DNA from: Diacronema lutheri
Lineage: Eukaryota > Haptophyta > Pavlovophyceae > Pavlovales > Pavlovaceae
DNA length: 64,000 nucleotides
Reading direction: 5' to 3'
NCBI GenBank assembly: GCA_019448385.1
Contig: JAGTXO010000013.1
Span: 890,607 to 954,606 of the forward strand
Part shown: positions 28,043-39,272 of the stretch, one piece after another
Layout: the number at the start of each line of letters is the position of its first letter
How positions within the stretch are numbered: the stretch's first letter is position 1
Notes under the pieces: model-generated
The model's database searches: none
What the model was told of the DNA's origin: nothing
The model's input: only the letters and a program-made list of their open reading frames with translations
Program-made: the position numbers and the translations under genes

Positions 28043-30262
28043 TTACAGCGCGCCGTCCGCCGCCGCTTGGCCGCGAGCCACGCCGTCCGGGGTGCGCGCG
28101 CCGCCCGCGGCAGCCGGGTCGGCGCGGCTCTTCGCAGTGAGGAGCGCCGAGTACATGTCGAGCATGCCCTGCCGCACGTCTGTGAACGCAGACGGGAAGA
28201 AGCCGGGCCAGACGCGCTGCAGGAAGCCAAAGACGAGCACGTGCCCGAGCGGCGAGAGCGGCATAATCAGGATCACCGTGAACGGGACGAGCATCACGAT
28301 ATCCTTGCCCGTACGCCGGACCGCGCGCACCTCGCGCTGCGTGAGAGTATGCCCGCGCGCCGCGCGCAGCACGAGCATGGCGGCGAGGCGGATGTCCTGC
28401 GCAACGATCTGCACGCCGCGCGCGTAAAAGGCGAGGCCGCGCCGCAGCGGCTGCAGCGCGGCGCGCAGCGCGCTGCCGAGCGCCGGCCACGGCTCAGCGG
28501 TCGACACGGGCGGCTGCTGCTGCGCCTGCTCGTCCGCCAGCACGGCGAGGCCGAGCCGCGCGAGGAGAGCGATGGAGTCGCGCTGCGCCCCCTCGAGCAG
28601 CTGCGCCCGTGCCACCGGCGCGCTCGCCGACGAGTCCGGGAGCGCTCCCGCCGGCGCGCTCGCCGACGAGTCCGGGAGCGCTCCCGCCGGCGCGCTCGCC
28701 GACGAGTCCGGGAGCGCTCCCGCCGGCGCGGGCGCGCCAGCGTGCGCATCGGCCGCGCCCGCGCCCGGCGCGTCAAGCGCGCGCTGCGCGCTGGCGAGCG
28801 CGGCCTCGCACGCCGCGAGCTGCACGACCAAAGTGTTGAGCTGTTGCTGCGCGCCCTTTGCGCCGCCGCTGCTCGGCACGTCGGTGCCCGCGCCCGCGCC
28901 CCCGCCGCCGTGCGCGCCCTCTGCGGCCGGCGCGCCGTGCGCGTCCGGACTCGGCGCGAGGAAGCCGAGAATTTCGCCCTCCAGCGCCGCGTACGCACGG
29001 TCGAGCTGTACGGCGACCGTGGCGGCGGTGAGGGCGGCGGCTAGCGCGTCGAGCGCGGCGGGTGTAGGCGCGAGAGCGGCGGTGGGCAACGGGCGGAGGC
29101 CCTGTCGCTGCAGCACTCCCGCAAGAGCCTGTGCCGGCACCCAAATGCATCGCGTGATGGCAGGCGAGGCAAAGCAGGGGGGGGGGGGGGGGGGGGGGGC
29201 ATGCCGTGAGGTGGCGAGAAGGCGTGCATGCGCGCGGAGGGCGAGCGGACGGCGCAGCGTGCGCGCTTGAGCGTCGTGGCGACGCGCGACGCGGTCCAAA
29301 ACAGCGCGCGCCGCGCGCGCGCGCGCCGCGGCGCAGCGGCGCGCGCGCACGTCGGCGCGCGTTGTCGCCCCGCCGAGCTGCGCGCGCAGCGCGGAGACGT
29401 CGCGGCCGAGACGCGCGAGCGCGGCGGCCTCAGCCTCGAGCCCCTGCTGCAGCTCGTCCGGCCGTCGCCCGTTCAGCCGCGCCCACAGCTCGCGCCCAAA
29501 CACACCCAGGCGCGCGAGCAAGCTCGCGCCCTCGCCGCCGGCCGCGACGACGCCCGCGCCCGCAATCGGCGCGCGCGACGCGTTGCGCGCGGCGCGGAGG
29601 GCGGATGCGTTGGAGAGGCGGAGCGCGGGCGCGGCGTACGCCACCTCGAGCGTCAGCGGCACGTCCAGCCGCGAGAGCGGCAGCCGGAGCGGGGGCGCGG
29701 GCGGTTCAACGCCGCCGCCGCCTCCGCCGCTCGTCGCGCTCACCGCGCGCGCCGCGTCGCGCAGCGCGCCGGCATCGTAGCGCAGCCGGTCGGAGAGCGA
29801 GCGCGCCTCGTCGGGCGCGAGGATGCGTGCGCTCAGCTCGTCGACCACGATGCCCAGCGACGCGTCGAGCCGTGCGGCGATCGAGAGAAAGTCGAGATCG
29901 GCGAGGAGCGCCGGCTCGGCGTCAAAGTCGGCCGCCAGTCGGAGCGCGAACTGGGCCTCGTCGAGGTCGAGCTTGACGCGTGCGAGGAGGAGGAGGTCCT
30001 GCAGCCGACGCACTCGCCCGCTGCGCGGGATCGCGCGCAACGCCGTGCCCGCGACCTCGACTGCGCGCGACGTTGACGCGGCGGCTGCGATCGGCGCATC
30101 GCGCGCGGCGCGCGAGAGCCGCGCGCGCCGATGGCCGGCGGCGCGCGCGCGCTCGCGAAGCGAGCAGCCGAGCGGCACGCGCGGCGCGAACGACACACGC
30201 GCGGGCGCCGCGCCGCGCGACACCGCGAGCGCGAACGCGCAGAGCAGCAGGCTCCGCTGCAT
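28043..30262 (-). CDS. LETM1-like membrane protein, probably plastid-targeted
   Basis: Two exons on minus (30262-29291 and 29128-28043) give 685 residues. The start MQRSLLLCAFALAVSRG plus an Arg/Ala-rich stretch is a typical bipartite presequence for a secondary plastid. The C-terminal region matches LETM1-like proteins: LAFYARGVQIVAQDIRLAAM, LTQREVRAVRRTGKDIVMLV, PFTVILIMPLSPLGHVLVFG and RVWPGFFPSAF (about residues 555-650). LETM1 relatives act in cation homeostasis and membrane protein assembly. The intron carries a 23-nt C run (sense strand) about 49 nt before its acceptor. A 36-bp minisatellite encodes (APAGALPDSSAS)n near residue 470. Confidence 0.78.
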   Translation of the reverse strand: MQRSLLLCAFALAVSRGAAPARVSFAPRVPLGCSLRERARAAGHRRARLSRAARDAPIAAAASTSRAVEVAGTALRAIPRSGRVRRLQDLLLLARVKLDLDEAQFALRLAADFDAEPALLADLDFLSIAARLDASLGIVVDELSARILAPDEARSLSDRLRYDAGALRDAARAVSATSGGGGGGVEPPAPPLRLPLSRLDVPLTLEVAYAAPALRLSNASALRAARNASRAPIAGAGVVAAGGEGASLLARLGVFGRELWARLNGRRPDELQQGLEAEAAALARLGRDVSALRAQLGGATTRADVRARRCAAARARAARAVLDRVARRHDAQARTLRRPLALRAHARLLATSRHAPPPPPPPCFASPAITRCIWVPAQALAGVLQRQGLRPLPTAALAPTPAALDALAAALTAATVAVQLDRAYAALEGEILGFLAPSPDAHGAPAAEGAHGGGGAGAGTDVPSSGGAKGAQQQLNTLVVQLAACEAALASAQRALDAPGAGAADAHAGAPAPAGALPDSSASAPAGALPDSSASAPAGALPDSSASAPVARAQLLEGAQRDSIALLARLGLAVLADEQAQQQPPVSTAEPWPALGSALRAALQPLRRGLAFYARGVQIVAQDIRLAAMLVLRAARGHTLTQREVRAVRRTGKDIVMLVPFTVILIMPLSPLGHVLVFGFLQRVWPGFFPSAFTDVRQGMLDMYSALLTAKSRADPAAAGGARTPDGVARGQAAADGAL
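28616..28727. repeat. 36-bp minisatellite, three copies
   Basis: A 36-bp unit is repeated almost perfectly three times inside the LETM1-like coding sequence and keeps the reading frame, adding 12 residues (APAGALPDSSAS) per copy. Copy number is likely polymorphic. Confidence 0.8.
29177..29199 (+). repeat. G23 homopolymer within the LETM1-like intron
   Basis: Run of 23 G on plus, hence C on the sense strand of the LETM1-like intron (29129-29290), about 49 nt upstream of the acceptor; it may act as the polypyrimidine tract. Confidence 0.85.
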
Positions 30263-30584
30263 GACACCCAGAGGTCAAGGTCACGCCAAAACTTCGACGC
30301 TCCTCTCTTCCCAAGCGGGAGGGAGGTTCATGACGTTTTTCAACGCGCTCGCCGCTCGTCACTCGTCGCTGCAGCGTCCGCCGCTGTCGTTGCCAATCAA
30401 CGCACAGGCGACGCTCCGGCGGCTGTTGCGGTACGACGGAGGCAGCGCACGAGGCCCTATCGCTCGCGGCGGGCGAAGGCGCCAGTCTCGGCACCGCGTC
30501 AACTTGGCAGCCGCGCCGCGCCGTCCCCGTCTCGCCGAGTCCCGTTGCGGCCGTTGAATTGTATTCCCAGCACGAAACAGCAGA
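30263..30584. promoter_or_regulatory. Divergent promoter region between LETM1-like and TRPM2-like genes
   Basis: These 322 bp separate the LETM1-like start (minus) and the TRPM2-like start (plus). I see no open frame with coding character, no TATA-like box and no repeat; it must contain both promoters. Confidence 0.45.
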
Positions 30585-33500
30585 ATGGCCCGGGTGCAAA
30601 TCGCCAATGCGAGGCGCCCGGAGCCCGGCGAGACGGATGACCCGCTCGCCGAGCGGCTGCGCGTCTGCCAAATGCGCTTTGCGTCGGTCCATTCGTCCGA
30701 GACGCAGCAGGCCGGCGATCTGCGCGAGCCCGCCAAGGTGGCGATCGTCAACTTTCGAGGGCCTGTGCCTGACGACCTACCCGGCCGGATCGCGACGCTC
30801 CTCGACAAGGAGTGGCTCGTCGACGAGCTCTTCGGCAAGCCGACGGTTGCGATCATCGTGACCGGCGGCGCACAGGCCTTCAAGATGTTGCCGCGCGTCG
30901 AGCGCGTCTTCCGTGAGGGCCTCGTTAAGGCGGCACGCGCGACGAACGCGTGGGTGTTCACGGGCGGCACGTCGAGCGGCGTGATGAAGTACGTCGGCGA
31001 GGCGCTCGCGAGCCACCCGGACATTCCGTGCATTGGTATGCCGCTCTTTGGCAACGTGCTCGGCCATGAGCTCATCGAGAAGAAGGCATGCTCGCTCGAC
31101 GAGATGCGCGACGCCAAGGAGCAGATGGTCGAGTATGCGCCGACCGAGGCGGACAACACGCTGCTCGGCGCGGCGCTCGAGCCGCACCACACGCACTTTT
31201 TGCTGCTCGACAACGGCGAGGCGGGCGCCAAGGCGTGGGGCATGGAGATCGAGTTTGGGCTGCGCACGCAGCTTGCGTACTGCGCGCACGACAAGAACAA
31301 GGACAACCGCGTGCCCGCCGTGCTGCTCGTCGTGCAGGGCGGGCCAGGCACGCTCAAGACGGTCGTCAAGGCGGTGGAGAAGGGGGTGCCCGTCGTCGTG
31401 ATCGCCGACTCGGGCGGCTGCGCGTCGGCGATCCGCGACTTCCTCACGCGCGCGCCCGGCGCCAGGGAGGACATTGCTGCTGCCGAGCGGGAGCTTGCGG
31501 CCTTGGCCTCCGAGCTCGACGCGGCCAAAAGTGCGCTCAGCGCGGCGACGGCCAAGGCGGAGACGGGCGCCAAAAGCGGCGGCGCGCGCGAGCAGGCGCT
31601 CTCCGAGCGGCTCGCCGCGCGCATCGCGGTGCGCGAGGCGAAGAAGCGCGTGGACCGCGCGGACGCCATCCTGCTCGGCCTTGAGCAGAAGCTGCTCAAA
31701 CCGGCGGAGCTCACGCTCGGCTTTGGCAAAGCGAGCACCGTGCGCCAGCTCCGCGGCATCCGCGCAAACGAGCGGCTGATCGAGCTCTTCGAGCTCTCGC
31801 AGAACGCGACGGCCGACATCTCCCAGAGTATCCTCTCCGCGGTCGCGCTCGACGAGAAGCTGCCGCCGCACAAGATGCTCGAGCTCGCCATCGTGTGGAA
31901 CAACCTGCAGATGATCGGCTCGATCCTCGCGGGCGGGCGCGGGCGCGCGTTGCACGGCCGACTCGCAGCGGGCGGCGCGGGCGGCGACGGCGGCGACGGC
32001 GGCGAGGTGGCGCGCGGCGCGCCGGAGGGAGGCGCACAGTGGGATTCCGCGCGGTACTCGCTGCAGGCGGCGCTGCAGCTCGCGCTCGAGCTGCAAGCCG
32101 CGGACGTGGTCGCGATGCTCCTCTCGAACGGGGCCGATGTCGCCTCCGTCCTCCTCTCGCGCCTCTACCTGCTCCGCGAGAAGAACCGGTTTCGTCTCTT
32201 CGCAAACATGCACACAAGCGCACTGCGCGACCTGCGGCAGTGGCGGCGGGACGAGCGCGGCCTCAACCGCAAGGCGACTAGTTCTCGCAAGCCCGGCGGC
32301 TGGCTCGGCCGGCTGCACGCCGTCGCGAGCTCCGTCGCACCGGACAAGGGCGCCAGTCCGGGCATCAATTTTCGGGCGAGGGCTGCCGAGGCGCACCGCA
32401 TGTTCCTCAGGGACCGCGAGCTCCTCCTCACCGCGGGCATCCTCACGCGCGAGCAGCTCCACGCGATCCAGGACGCGAACCGCATCTTCACGCGCAGCGC
32501 GCGCTCGTTCAAACCGTTCCTCGAGGAATGGCTTGATGCCGACGCTCATGGCCTCAGCTTCGACGACGAGCGTCGCAACAAGCTGCCGCAGCTCAAGCCG
32601 CGCCTCTTCTTCGGCGGCGCGGCGCACCTCTCTGCCGAGCAACCGTCGGTCGCGCGCGCCTCGGCCGCCGGGCGGCAGCGCGCGCTGAGCGCAGGTGGGG
32701 CTGGCGCGCGCGGGCGCGCGCTCCAAGCGCCGGGTGAGGGCGGCAAGCTGGCGGCGCGCCTGTCGGCTGCGGCGAGCGCCGGCGCGGAGTCGGTGCACGA
32801 TATGGACGTCGATCCATCCGCCATCCCCACGACCGGCTGCCGGATTGACGACATCTTCTTCTGGGCCGTGCTGATGGGCGACACGCAGCTTGCGGACGTC
32901 CTCTGGAGATTCTCGCGCACGCACCTGCGCCTCGCGCTGCTCGCGGCGGACATCTATAAGACGATGATGGAGGAGTCGGAGCAGGGGCGCAAGCACAAGA
33001 ACGAGATCGAGCCGATGCGCGCTTACTGGGAGACCGTCGCGACGGATGTCCTGGAGGCGGTGCGGCCGGCGGCGACCGACCACCGCACGCCTTTCCTCGT
33101 CGCCAAGGAGATCCTCGAGTACGAGCTGAGCGAACCGCCCGCGAGCGCGCGCGGCGCGCGCGGCGAGAACGTGCTGGCCCTCGCGACGCGGCTGCAGGCG
33201 AAGCAGTTCATCGCGCACCGTTACTGCCAGCTGATTATGGCCAAGACGTGGGCGGGCCAGCTCGACGGTGCGAGCGCTCTGCCCCTCCAGCTCGAGGATG
33301 ACACCGTGCCCAATTGGAAGATCATTCTCAAAGGCTGGTGCCCATGGACGTTTGTCGACGACCTGCTCGAGCGGTCAGGCCTGCAGCTCTTCGCAAAGAT
33401 CGTGCCCAGCAGCCTCGCCGAACGCGCGGACGGCGCGGCCAGTGCGGACGACGCCGACGCCGGCGACGATGCGGTCGAGACCGCCAGCGCCGACGGCCTC

Positions 33501-36500
33501 GGGTCCGGCGACGCGTACGGCGGCGCCGACGAGGCCGAGGCCGAGCGCCATGGCATCTCGGGCCTGCGGCACATCTACTCGATCCCCGCGGTCAAGTTTT
33601 GGATGCGCACGACGCTCACGCACGGCGGCGTCGCCTTTTTAAAGTCGGCGCTGGTGCTCGGCACATCGATCACGCAGCCGCACGGCCTGTCCGCGCGGCC
33701 TGGGCCGGTGCAGGGCTGCCTCGAGGTGCTCTTCGCCCTGTGGGTCCTTGGCGTCACGCTCGATTGGGCCGAGGCGAGGCCCGCGCGCGAGGCGTGGGCG
33801 CGCACGGGGCTGCGGCCGGCGTGGACATACGTCGACTCGGCCTCGCTCTTGTTCCAGGGCATCGTCGTCTGCCTGCGCGTCGGGTACGTCGCGGCGGGCG
33901 AGTATGACCTCGCCGCAGCCGCGGCACGCGACGCTGGCAGCGACGCGAGCGCGGCCTTCGCGTTCGGCGCGACGCCGGTCGCGGGGTACGGCAGGCAGGA
34001 CGTGGGGACGGCGTGGTTCTTCCCGATCTTCCTCGCCTTCTCGTCGCTCTCGTGCTTCTTCCGCTTCGTGATCGAGACGCTGCTCGTCTTCCCGCGGCTC
34101 GGCGTGCTCGCGATCTGCACGCGCGAGATGCTCGCGAACAATTTAATCCAGTGGGGCGTGATGATGGTCATCGTCCTCTTTGCGTTTGGCCTCGCCTTCT
34201 CCGCCCTCGCGCCCGACTACCCGCTCGACCCGGCGACGCGCGGCTGCTATCTGGCTGACCTCGATGACGCGTGGCGGCAGCGGCAGTACGGCCCCGACTT
34301 CCGCGGCGAGCCTGCGTGCGACCAGCGCTTTGCGAACGGCCCGTGGTTCATTTCGGTGCGCGCGCGCCGGCGTCGAGCCCGTGGCGAGCCTGTGCACGCG
34401 GGACACGGCACGCCACGCGTGCCGCGCGCGCGCCGGCTGCTTTCTCCATCGGCGCTGCAAGGCGCTTCGATCGTCGCGCGCTCGACTCTGACGGGCTGCG
34501 CGGCGCGAGCGCGCCTGCCCAGCGACCGCTGCGCCCGCGGCGCATTGGGCCACCGCCCGCGCGCTCCACGCGCCACCGCCCTCGCCCTCGCCCTCGCGGT
34601 GCGCTCGCGCTCACTGCGCGAGCTGCCGCGCCTACCGCCGCGCCGCGTGAGCGACCTTCCTCCTCCCCGCAGGTGTGGGCGCTCTTCGGCGACTTTTCGA
34701 TCGACGCGCTTGAGCTGCAACGCGCCCTTCTTCCCGCGCTCTTCCTCGTCGCGTTGCTCATCATCGCACAGGTGAGGCTGCGCGACCAACCGACGCGCAC
34801 GTGCCGCAGGGGCCGGTGGGCGCGTAACGGCCACCGCTATCGTGCAGCACTGTCCTGGTGGGCATGCGTGCAGCACCGTCCCGATAGGGCGCGCGTCGTC
34901 CTGCACCCGCACGTCGCCCCCTCGCGCGAGCCGCGTGCAGGTGCTGCTGCTCAACCTGCTCATCGCCATGATGACGGACACGTACACCGACGTCAATTCG
35001 CGTGCCTTGATTGAGTGGAAGTGCGCGCGCGCACGCGCGCGCGGGAGCAAAGCAGTGGCGCGCCGAGTACGCTTTGCTTTTTTGCTCTGGCTGCGTGCGG
35101 TCGTGAGGCTTCCGCTCCGTACACCCGTTGCCAACGGCGGTCCGTGCGCGCGCACCGTCAGAAGGTGACGCGCGCGTGCCGCGCCGTGCCGTGCCCGACG
35201 CACGTACACAGGTACGAGCACATGCTTCTCGTGAACTACTATGCGAATTCGGCGGGACCCACGCCGCCGCCGCTCAACCTCGTCGTCGCGCCCGTACGCG
35301 CGGCGTATGACTTCAGCAAGTGGGTACGCGCGGCTGGGGTCGGCGGCGATCCGGCGGCCGAAGCAGAAGCGGAGGCGATGGTAGAGGCGGCGCGCAGGAG
35401 CGAGTCCCTCAGGGCCGGCGCAGGCCGCGTGCCGCTCGGCCAGGAGAGCCGCGACGAGACGCGTGCGTACCACACGTACTTGCAGCAGCGCGACGCGCGC
35501 GAGACGGCCGAAGTCGGCGCGCGCGTCGACTCCGTCTCGCGCTCTGTGCAGCACCTCGAGTTCAAGCAGATGGAGGACCGCGAGGCGCTTGACGAGCACA
35601 TGAAGGACCTCGTCAAGGAGCTTGGGTGGCTCAAGCAGCAGGTGTCCAAGGTGCCGCGCGCCAGCGCCGTCAGCCGAGGCCAGCTGCACGGCCTTGCGCG
35701 CTCGGGCCGGCAGCGGCGCAAACTCCACCAGCTCGCTCGGTCCGAGGCGAATCCCGAGTACGTCGGCAAGCGCGCAGCCGTTGCGGACTGGCGTGTGCCG
35801 TGGGAGGTGGAGTGGCCTTCATACGAGCCCGTCGAGTTCACGCACCCCGTCGTGGCTTCACAGCCCGTGTGGGCCGACCCGCCGGACGCGAGCGAGGTCC
35901 GCGCTCCGTCGCCCGACGCCGCGCGGCCTCGCATGCGCCCCCTTCCCACCTGCCCCGCGCCCCCTCCCACCCCCCACCCCCCGCGCCCCCGTCCTACCTG
36001 CGGCACGCCCGGCCGTGCGCGCTCCGCCGCGACGGCGGCGATGCGCCGCGCCACTCGCGTGCCGACGCGCCCGCTTCCGACCGTCGCTTTTGACGCGCGC
36101 TCGCGCGCTGACTCCGCCCACCGCGCGCTGTTGGCCCTGCGTGGCCAAAACCCAAGAAAACCCTGAAAAAACACGTTATGTGCCCGCGCGCGCGCAGGTG
36201 GATTTTGAGAGCCGCCGGTCGTTCGAGCAGGCGATCGTGTGCTCGCCCATCGGCAGGCCGCTCAACCCGCGCGGCCGCACGGGCATTTCCGGCCGTGGGC
36301 TGCTTGGCAAGTGGGGGCCCAACCACGTGCGTGCGCAAGACACCGCGCGCGCGCGCACGCGCGGCCTGCGCCGTTCACTCGCGCTTCGCCCACATGCGCG
36401 CCACCACCTGCCTGCCCTACGGCCGCCGGCCGCACAGGCTGCAGACCCGATCGTTGTGCGTCGCAAGCCAATCGTGCCTGGCGCCGTGTCGCATGAGACG

Positions 36501-37013
36501 GCAGACATCGCAGGCGGAGTGCTCTTCCAGATGGTCGCTATTCAGCGACGCGACACGGAGCAGTGGGCCATCCCCGGCGGGATGGTCGACGACGGCGAAC
36601 TGATCAGCGAGACGCTGCGCCGCGAGTTCACCGAGGAGGCGGGCGCGCTCGCCGATTTGCACGACCAGGCCGACCTTGAGGACGCGCTCGACGAGGTCTT
36701 CAGCGACGGGCGCGAGATTTATCGAGGGTACGTCGACGACCCGCGCAACACGGACAACGCGTGGATGGAGACGACGGTCTACCTCTTCTACATCAACGAG
36801 GCGCTCGCAGCGCGGCTCACCCTATCTGGCGGCTCGGACGCGCTCAAAGCGCGCTGGCTCGACATTGACGCCGAGCTCCTCAATTCAAACCACACGCTCT
36901 ACGCCGACCACCGCGACTTTGTCGAGCGCGCGCTCCAAGAGCGCGAATATCTCGGCCTTGGCGTCGCGCCGCTCAGCGCGCCCAAGCCGCCAGCCAAGCG
37001 CTCGGCCGCGTGA
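30585..37013 (+). CDS. TRPM2-like cation channel with C-terminal NUDT9-type ADP-ribose hydrolase domain
   Basis: Six exons (30585-34355, 34673-34771, 34941-35020, 35212-35896, 36198-36326, 36438-37013) give 1,779 residues with every junction in phase. The N-terminal TRPM SLOG domain (about 45-290) has VTGGAQAFKMLPR and WVFTGGTSSGVMKYVGEAL. Six membrane segments (about 995-1310) follow, with a pore region around VWALFGDFS and the TRP signature LLLNLLIAMMTDTYTDV. A coiled coil spans about 1420-1470. The NUDT9 domain (about 1500-1779) has GRPLNPRGRTGISGRGLLG, GPNHAADPI and the Nudix box GGMVDDGE...LRREFTEEAG with its acidic residues intact. It is probably an ADP-ribose-gated Ca2+ channel that can hydrolyse its ligand. 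Confidence 0.9.
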
Positions 37014-37228
37014 GGGCGGCGCGCGGGCCCGCTTCGTGGCACCGCGCGCGATGTACATCGCGAGCCGTTCAGATGATTCAAACCCCGCGGATCGATTGTG
37101 ATCCGGCACGCGCACGCGAGCGTAGATCCGTGGGTCACATCGCTGGTGACCAGAACAAGACAATGTTTCGCCTGATGGTCGCAGACTCATCTCGTCCTCG
37201 TGCGTGCGCCCACGGCTCGCCGTACGCA

Positions 37229-37808
37229 TCACGCCGACGATTCCGCATCCATCAGACTGAGCGCACGCTGCTTTGCCCGCATGAGCTGCTTGTTCTTGGC
37301 ATCCTGCGCACGGCGGCGAGTGAACGTGGAGCGAGCGCGCGTCTCGGCCCGGGCCGACGAGAGCGCACTCGTACGGCGACGCTGCACAAGCTGGGCAGCG
37401 CGAGCAGCCGCGCGCATGCGGGTGTGCGCACGAGGCACGCGCGCGGCGTGCGCGCGTGGCTGCACACGCGATGCGGTGGCCGTTGCAACTCGGTGCGGTA
37501 GTCGCGCCCAAGCCTCGCGTGCGCATCAAGAAGGCCCCCACCCGGCGACGCACTGCACGACTCGGACCGCGCACGCTTGCTCGTGCCAGCGGCGACCGCG
37601 GCGCGCACCGATTCCACCTTGTTCCGGCTGCAGAACGCAAGGTACACGTCGTAGTTGACGAAGCAAAAGTACGAGACGCCAACGGCGCCCATGAAGTTCC
37701 AGAACTTGATGGTCTGCGCGCGGCGGCGGGGCGCGCGGGCGAGGGCAATGAGACCAATCCCTCGCCCGCGCGGGCGACTGATGCGTTTTGCGGGCGTCGC
37801 ACCGCCAT
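37229..37808 (-). CDS. 66-residue single-pass membrane protein, three short exons
   Basis: Three exons on minus (37808-37779, 37713-37618, 37303-37229), all phase 0, encode MAVRRPQNAS, then a hydrophobic segment around FWNFMGAVGVSYFCFVNYDV, then a charged tail DAKNKQLMRAKQRAL ending SSA. Splice sites are tca|gtcgcc with cgcag|acc, and aag|gtggaa with gcgcag|gat. The basic N-terminus, one aromatic-rich helix and a basic tail resemble small mitochondrial inner-membrane or respiratory-assembly proteins, but I recognise no family. Balanced composition and perfect phase make it more likely real than chance. It is convergent with the TRPM2-like gene, 215 bp apart. Confidence 0.55.
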
Positions 37809-38111
37809 CGCGACGAAAGCGTCCCGAACTGCTCGGGGTCTTTTTACAGAGTTGAGCACTCTTTTTGCCTTTTTGCCTTTTTCACACCAACGAGTAATAA
37901 CGTCGCCGGTGCGCGTGCGCCTCGACCGTCGCGCTCGAGGGGACGGGGCTTGCGGCGGTCGACGCGCTCTTCTGGGCGGAGGAGGCGTCGCAGTGCGTGG
38001 CTGGCACCCCGCCGAGCGCGGCGGACGGCGGCCGCACCTGCCAGCTTGATCGCCGTGCTGCGGCGAGGCGGTGCCGAGGGCGCGGCCGCGCTCGGCGCGC
38101 CTCGTCAGCTC
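37809..38111. other. Spacer upstream of the small membrane-protein gene
   Basis: This lies between the end of the FTCD-domain gene and the start of the 66-residue gene, both on minus. It contains three TTTTTGCC-type units at 37862-37882 (on minus, A-rich GGCAAAAA repeats) about 55-75 bp upstream of the small gene's ATG, possibly promoter elements. Nothing else is recognisable. Confidence 0.35.
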
Positions 38112-38975
38112 TCAGCGCGCGCCGCGCGCCGCGTCTGCCGCGTCCGCCTCGGCAAGCCGCTCGCGAATTTCCGCGACGGAGAGGCCAATCGTGTACTCCG
38201 ACACGACGCTCGTGCCCGCGCGCGCGGCCGCGGCGTCGGCGAGCGCGCGCACGACCGCAGGCGTCGTCTCGTCGGGCGCGAGCAGGTTGCACGCCACCTC
38301 GAACCTGCCGCCCTCGTGCGCGAGCGCGAGCGCCTCGACGCCGGGCGGTCCTCCCGAGCGCGTGCGCACGGCGTCGGCGACGGCACGCGCGGCGTCGCCG
38401 TCAGACGTGGCGAGCGCCATGTTGAAGTTGAGCACGAGCGGCACCGCACCGCAGCAGCACGCGCCCGTTCGCGCGCTCGGCGGCTCAAACGGCGCCGAGC
38501 CAGCGGTGGCGTCGGGCAGGTCGGGCGGCGCGGCCCAGCCGTTGGACGGCTTGAAATAGGGCGTGAGGCGGCGCGTCGCCGCGAGCGTGCGCCCCTCTGC
38601 GTGCGCTGCGCCGTACAGGTAGACGGGGACGACCGGCGCGATCGCCGCGCCGATCCCGCGCGCGACGTCGGCGGCACATGCCATCGGCGAATCGACGGGT
38701 GCGACGGAGATGTGGTCGACGACGCCGATGCGCGGGTGCGTGGCCACGTGCTCGCGCAGGTCGAGCTCGCCGAGCGCCGCGTGCGCAATCCGCACCGCCG
38801 ACGCTCGTACGGCGCTCGGCTCGCCGGCGAGCAGCAGCGACGTGCGCGCGTACGGCTCGTCAGTAAAGACGGTGAGGAGGCGCGCGCCGGGCGCACCGCC
38901 AAAGGCAAGCTGCTTCAACCGGCGCAGCACTGACGACGCCGACGTCGAGACGTAGACCACCGCCGCAACGGTCAT
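38112..38975 (-). CDS. Formiminotransferase N-terminal-domain protein (FTCD N-like)
   Basis: Single-exon gene of 287 residues starting at the ATG at 38975. It matches the N-terminal subdomain of glutamate formiminotransferase: AAVVYVSTSASS at the start, LLTVFTDEPYARTSLLLAG, REHVATHPRIGVVDHISVAPVD, ARGIG, and PVYLYGAAHAEGRTLA. A second part (VPLVLNFNMAL, ACNLLAPDETTP) corresponds to the C-terminal subdomain. No cyclodeaminase domain is present. The enzyme family transfers formimino or formyl groups to tetrahydrofolate in histidine and one-carbon metabolism; stand-alone eukaryotic forms exist with uncertain substrates. No targeting sequence is seen. Confidence 0.82.
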   Translation of the reverse strand: MTVAAVVYVSTSASSVLRRLKQLAFGGAPGARLLTVFTDEPYARTSLLLAGEPSAVRASAVRIAHAALGELDLREHVATHPRIGVVDHISVAPVDSPMACAADVARGIGAAIAPVVPVYLYGAAHAEGRTLAATRRLTPYFKPSNGWAAPPDLPDATAGSAPFEPPSARTGACCCGAVPLVLNFNMALATSDGDAARAVADAVRTRSGGPPGVEALALAHEGGRFEVACNLLAPDETTPAVVRALADAAAARAGTSVVSEYTIGLSVAEIRERLAEADAADAARGAR

Positions 38976-39272
38976 CCCGCTCACCCGCGTGTTCAATTGG
39001 CGGCAGCCATTGGCTGCGAGAGAACCCGCGATTTGAGAAGCCTGCGGGCGCAACAAAGGTGCAGGGATCAACCAAGCCCTTTCCGGGTTCCGCCTCGCGG
39101 TCGAGTTGGTGCGGCGGGGCGCGGCGAGCGCAAGGCGGGCGCCGCGGCGCGCGCGCAGGTCGATGCTCTCGTTCGCCTATGCTCACGCGCCGTGCCACGC
39201 CTCGCGCACGACGCCTGCGCGCGCCGCGCGCGCCGTACCGACCGCGCGCGCAGGACAGGAGAGGGCGTCGTG

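Noticed and set aside
30777-33218. Minus-strand frame of about 813 codons
   Set aside because: Antisense to the TRPM SLOG and linker region; no independent domain signature.
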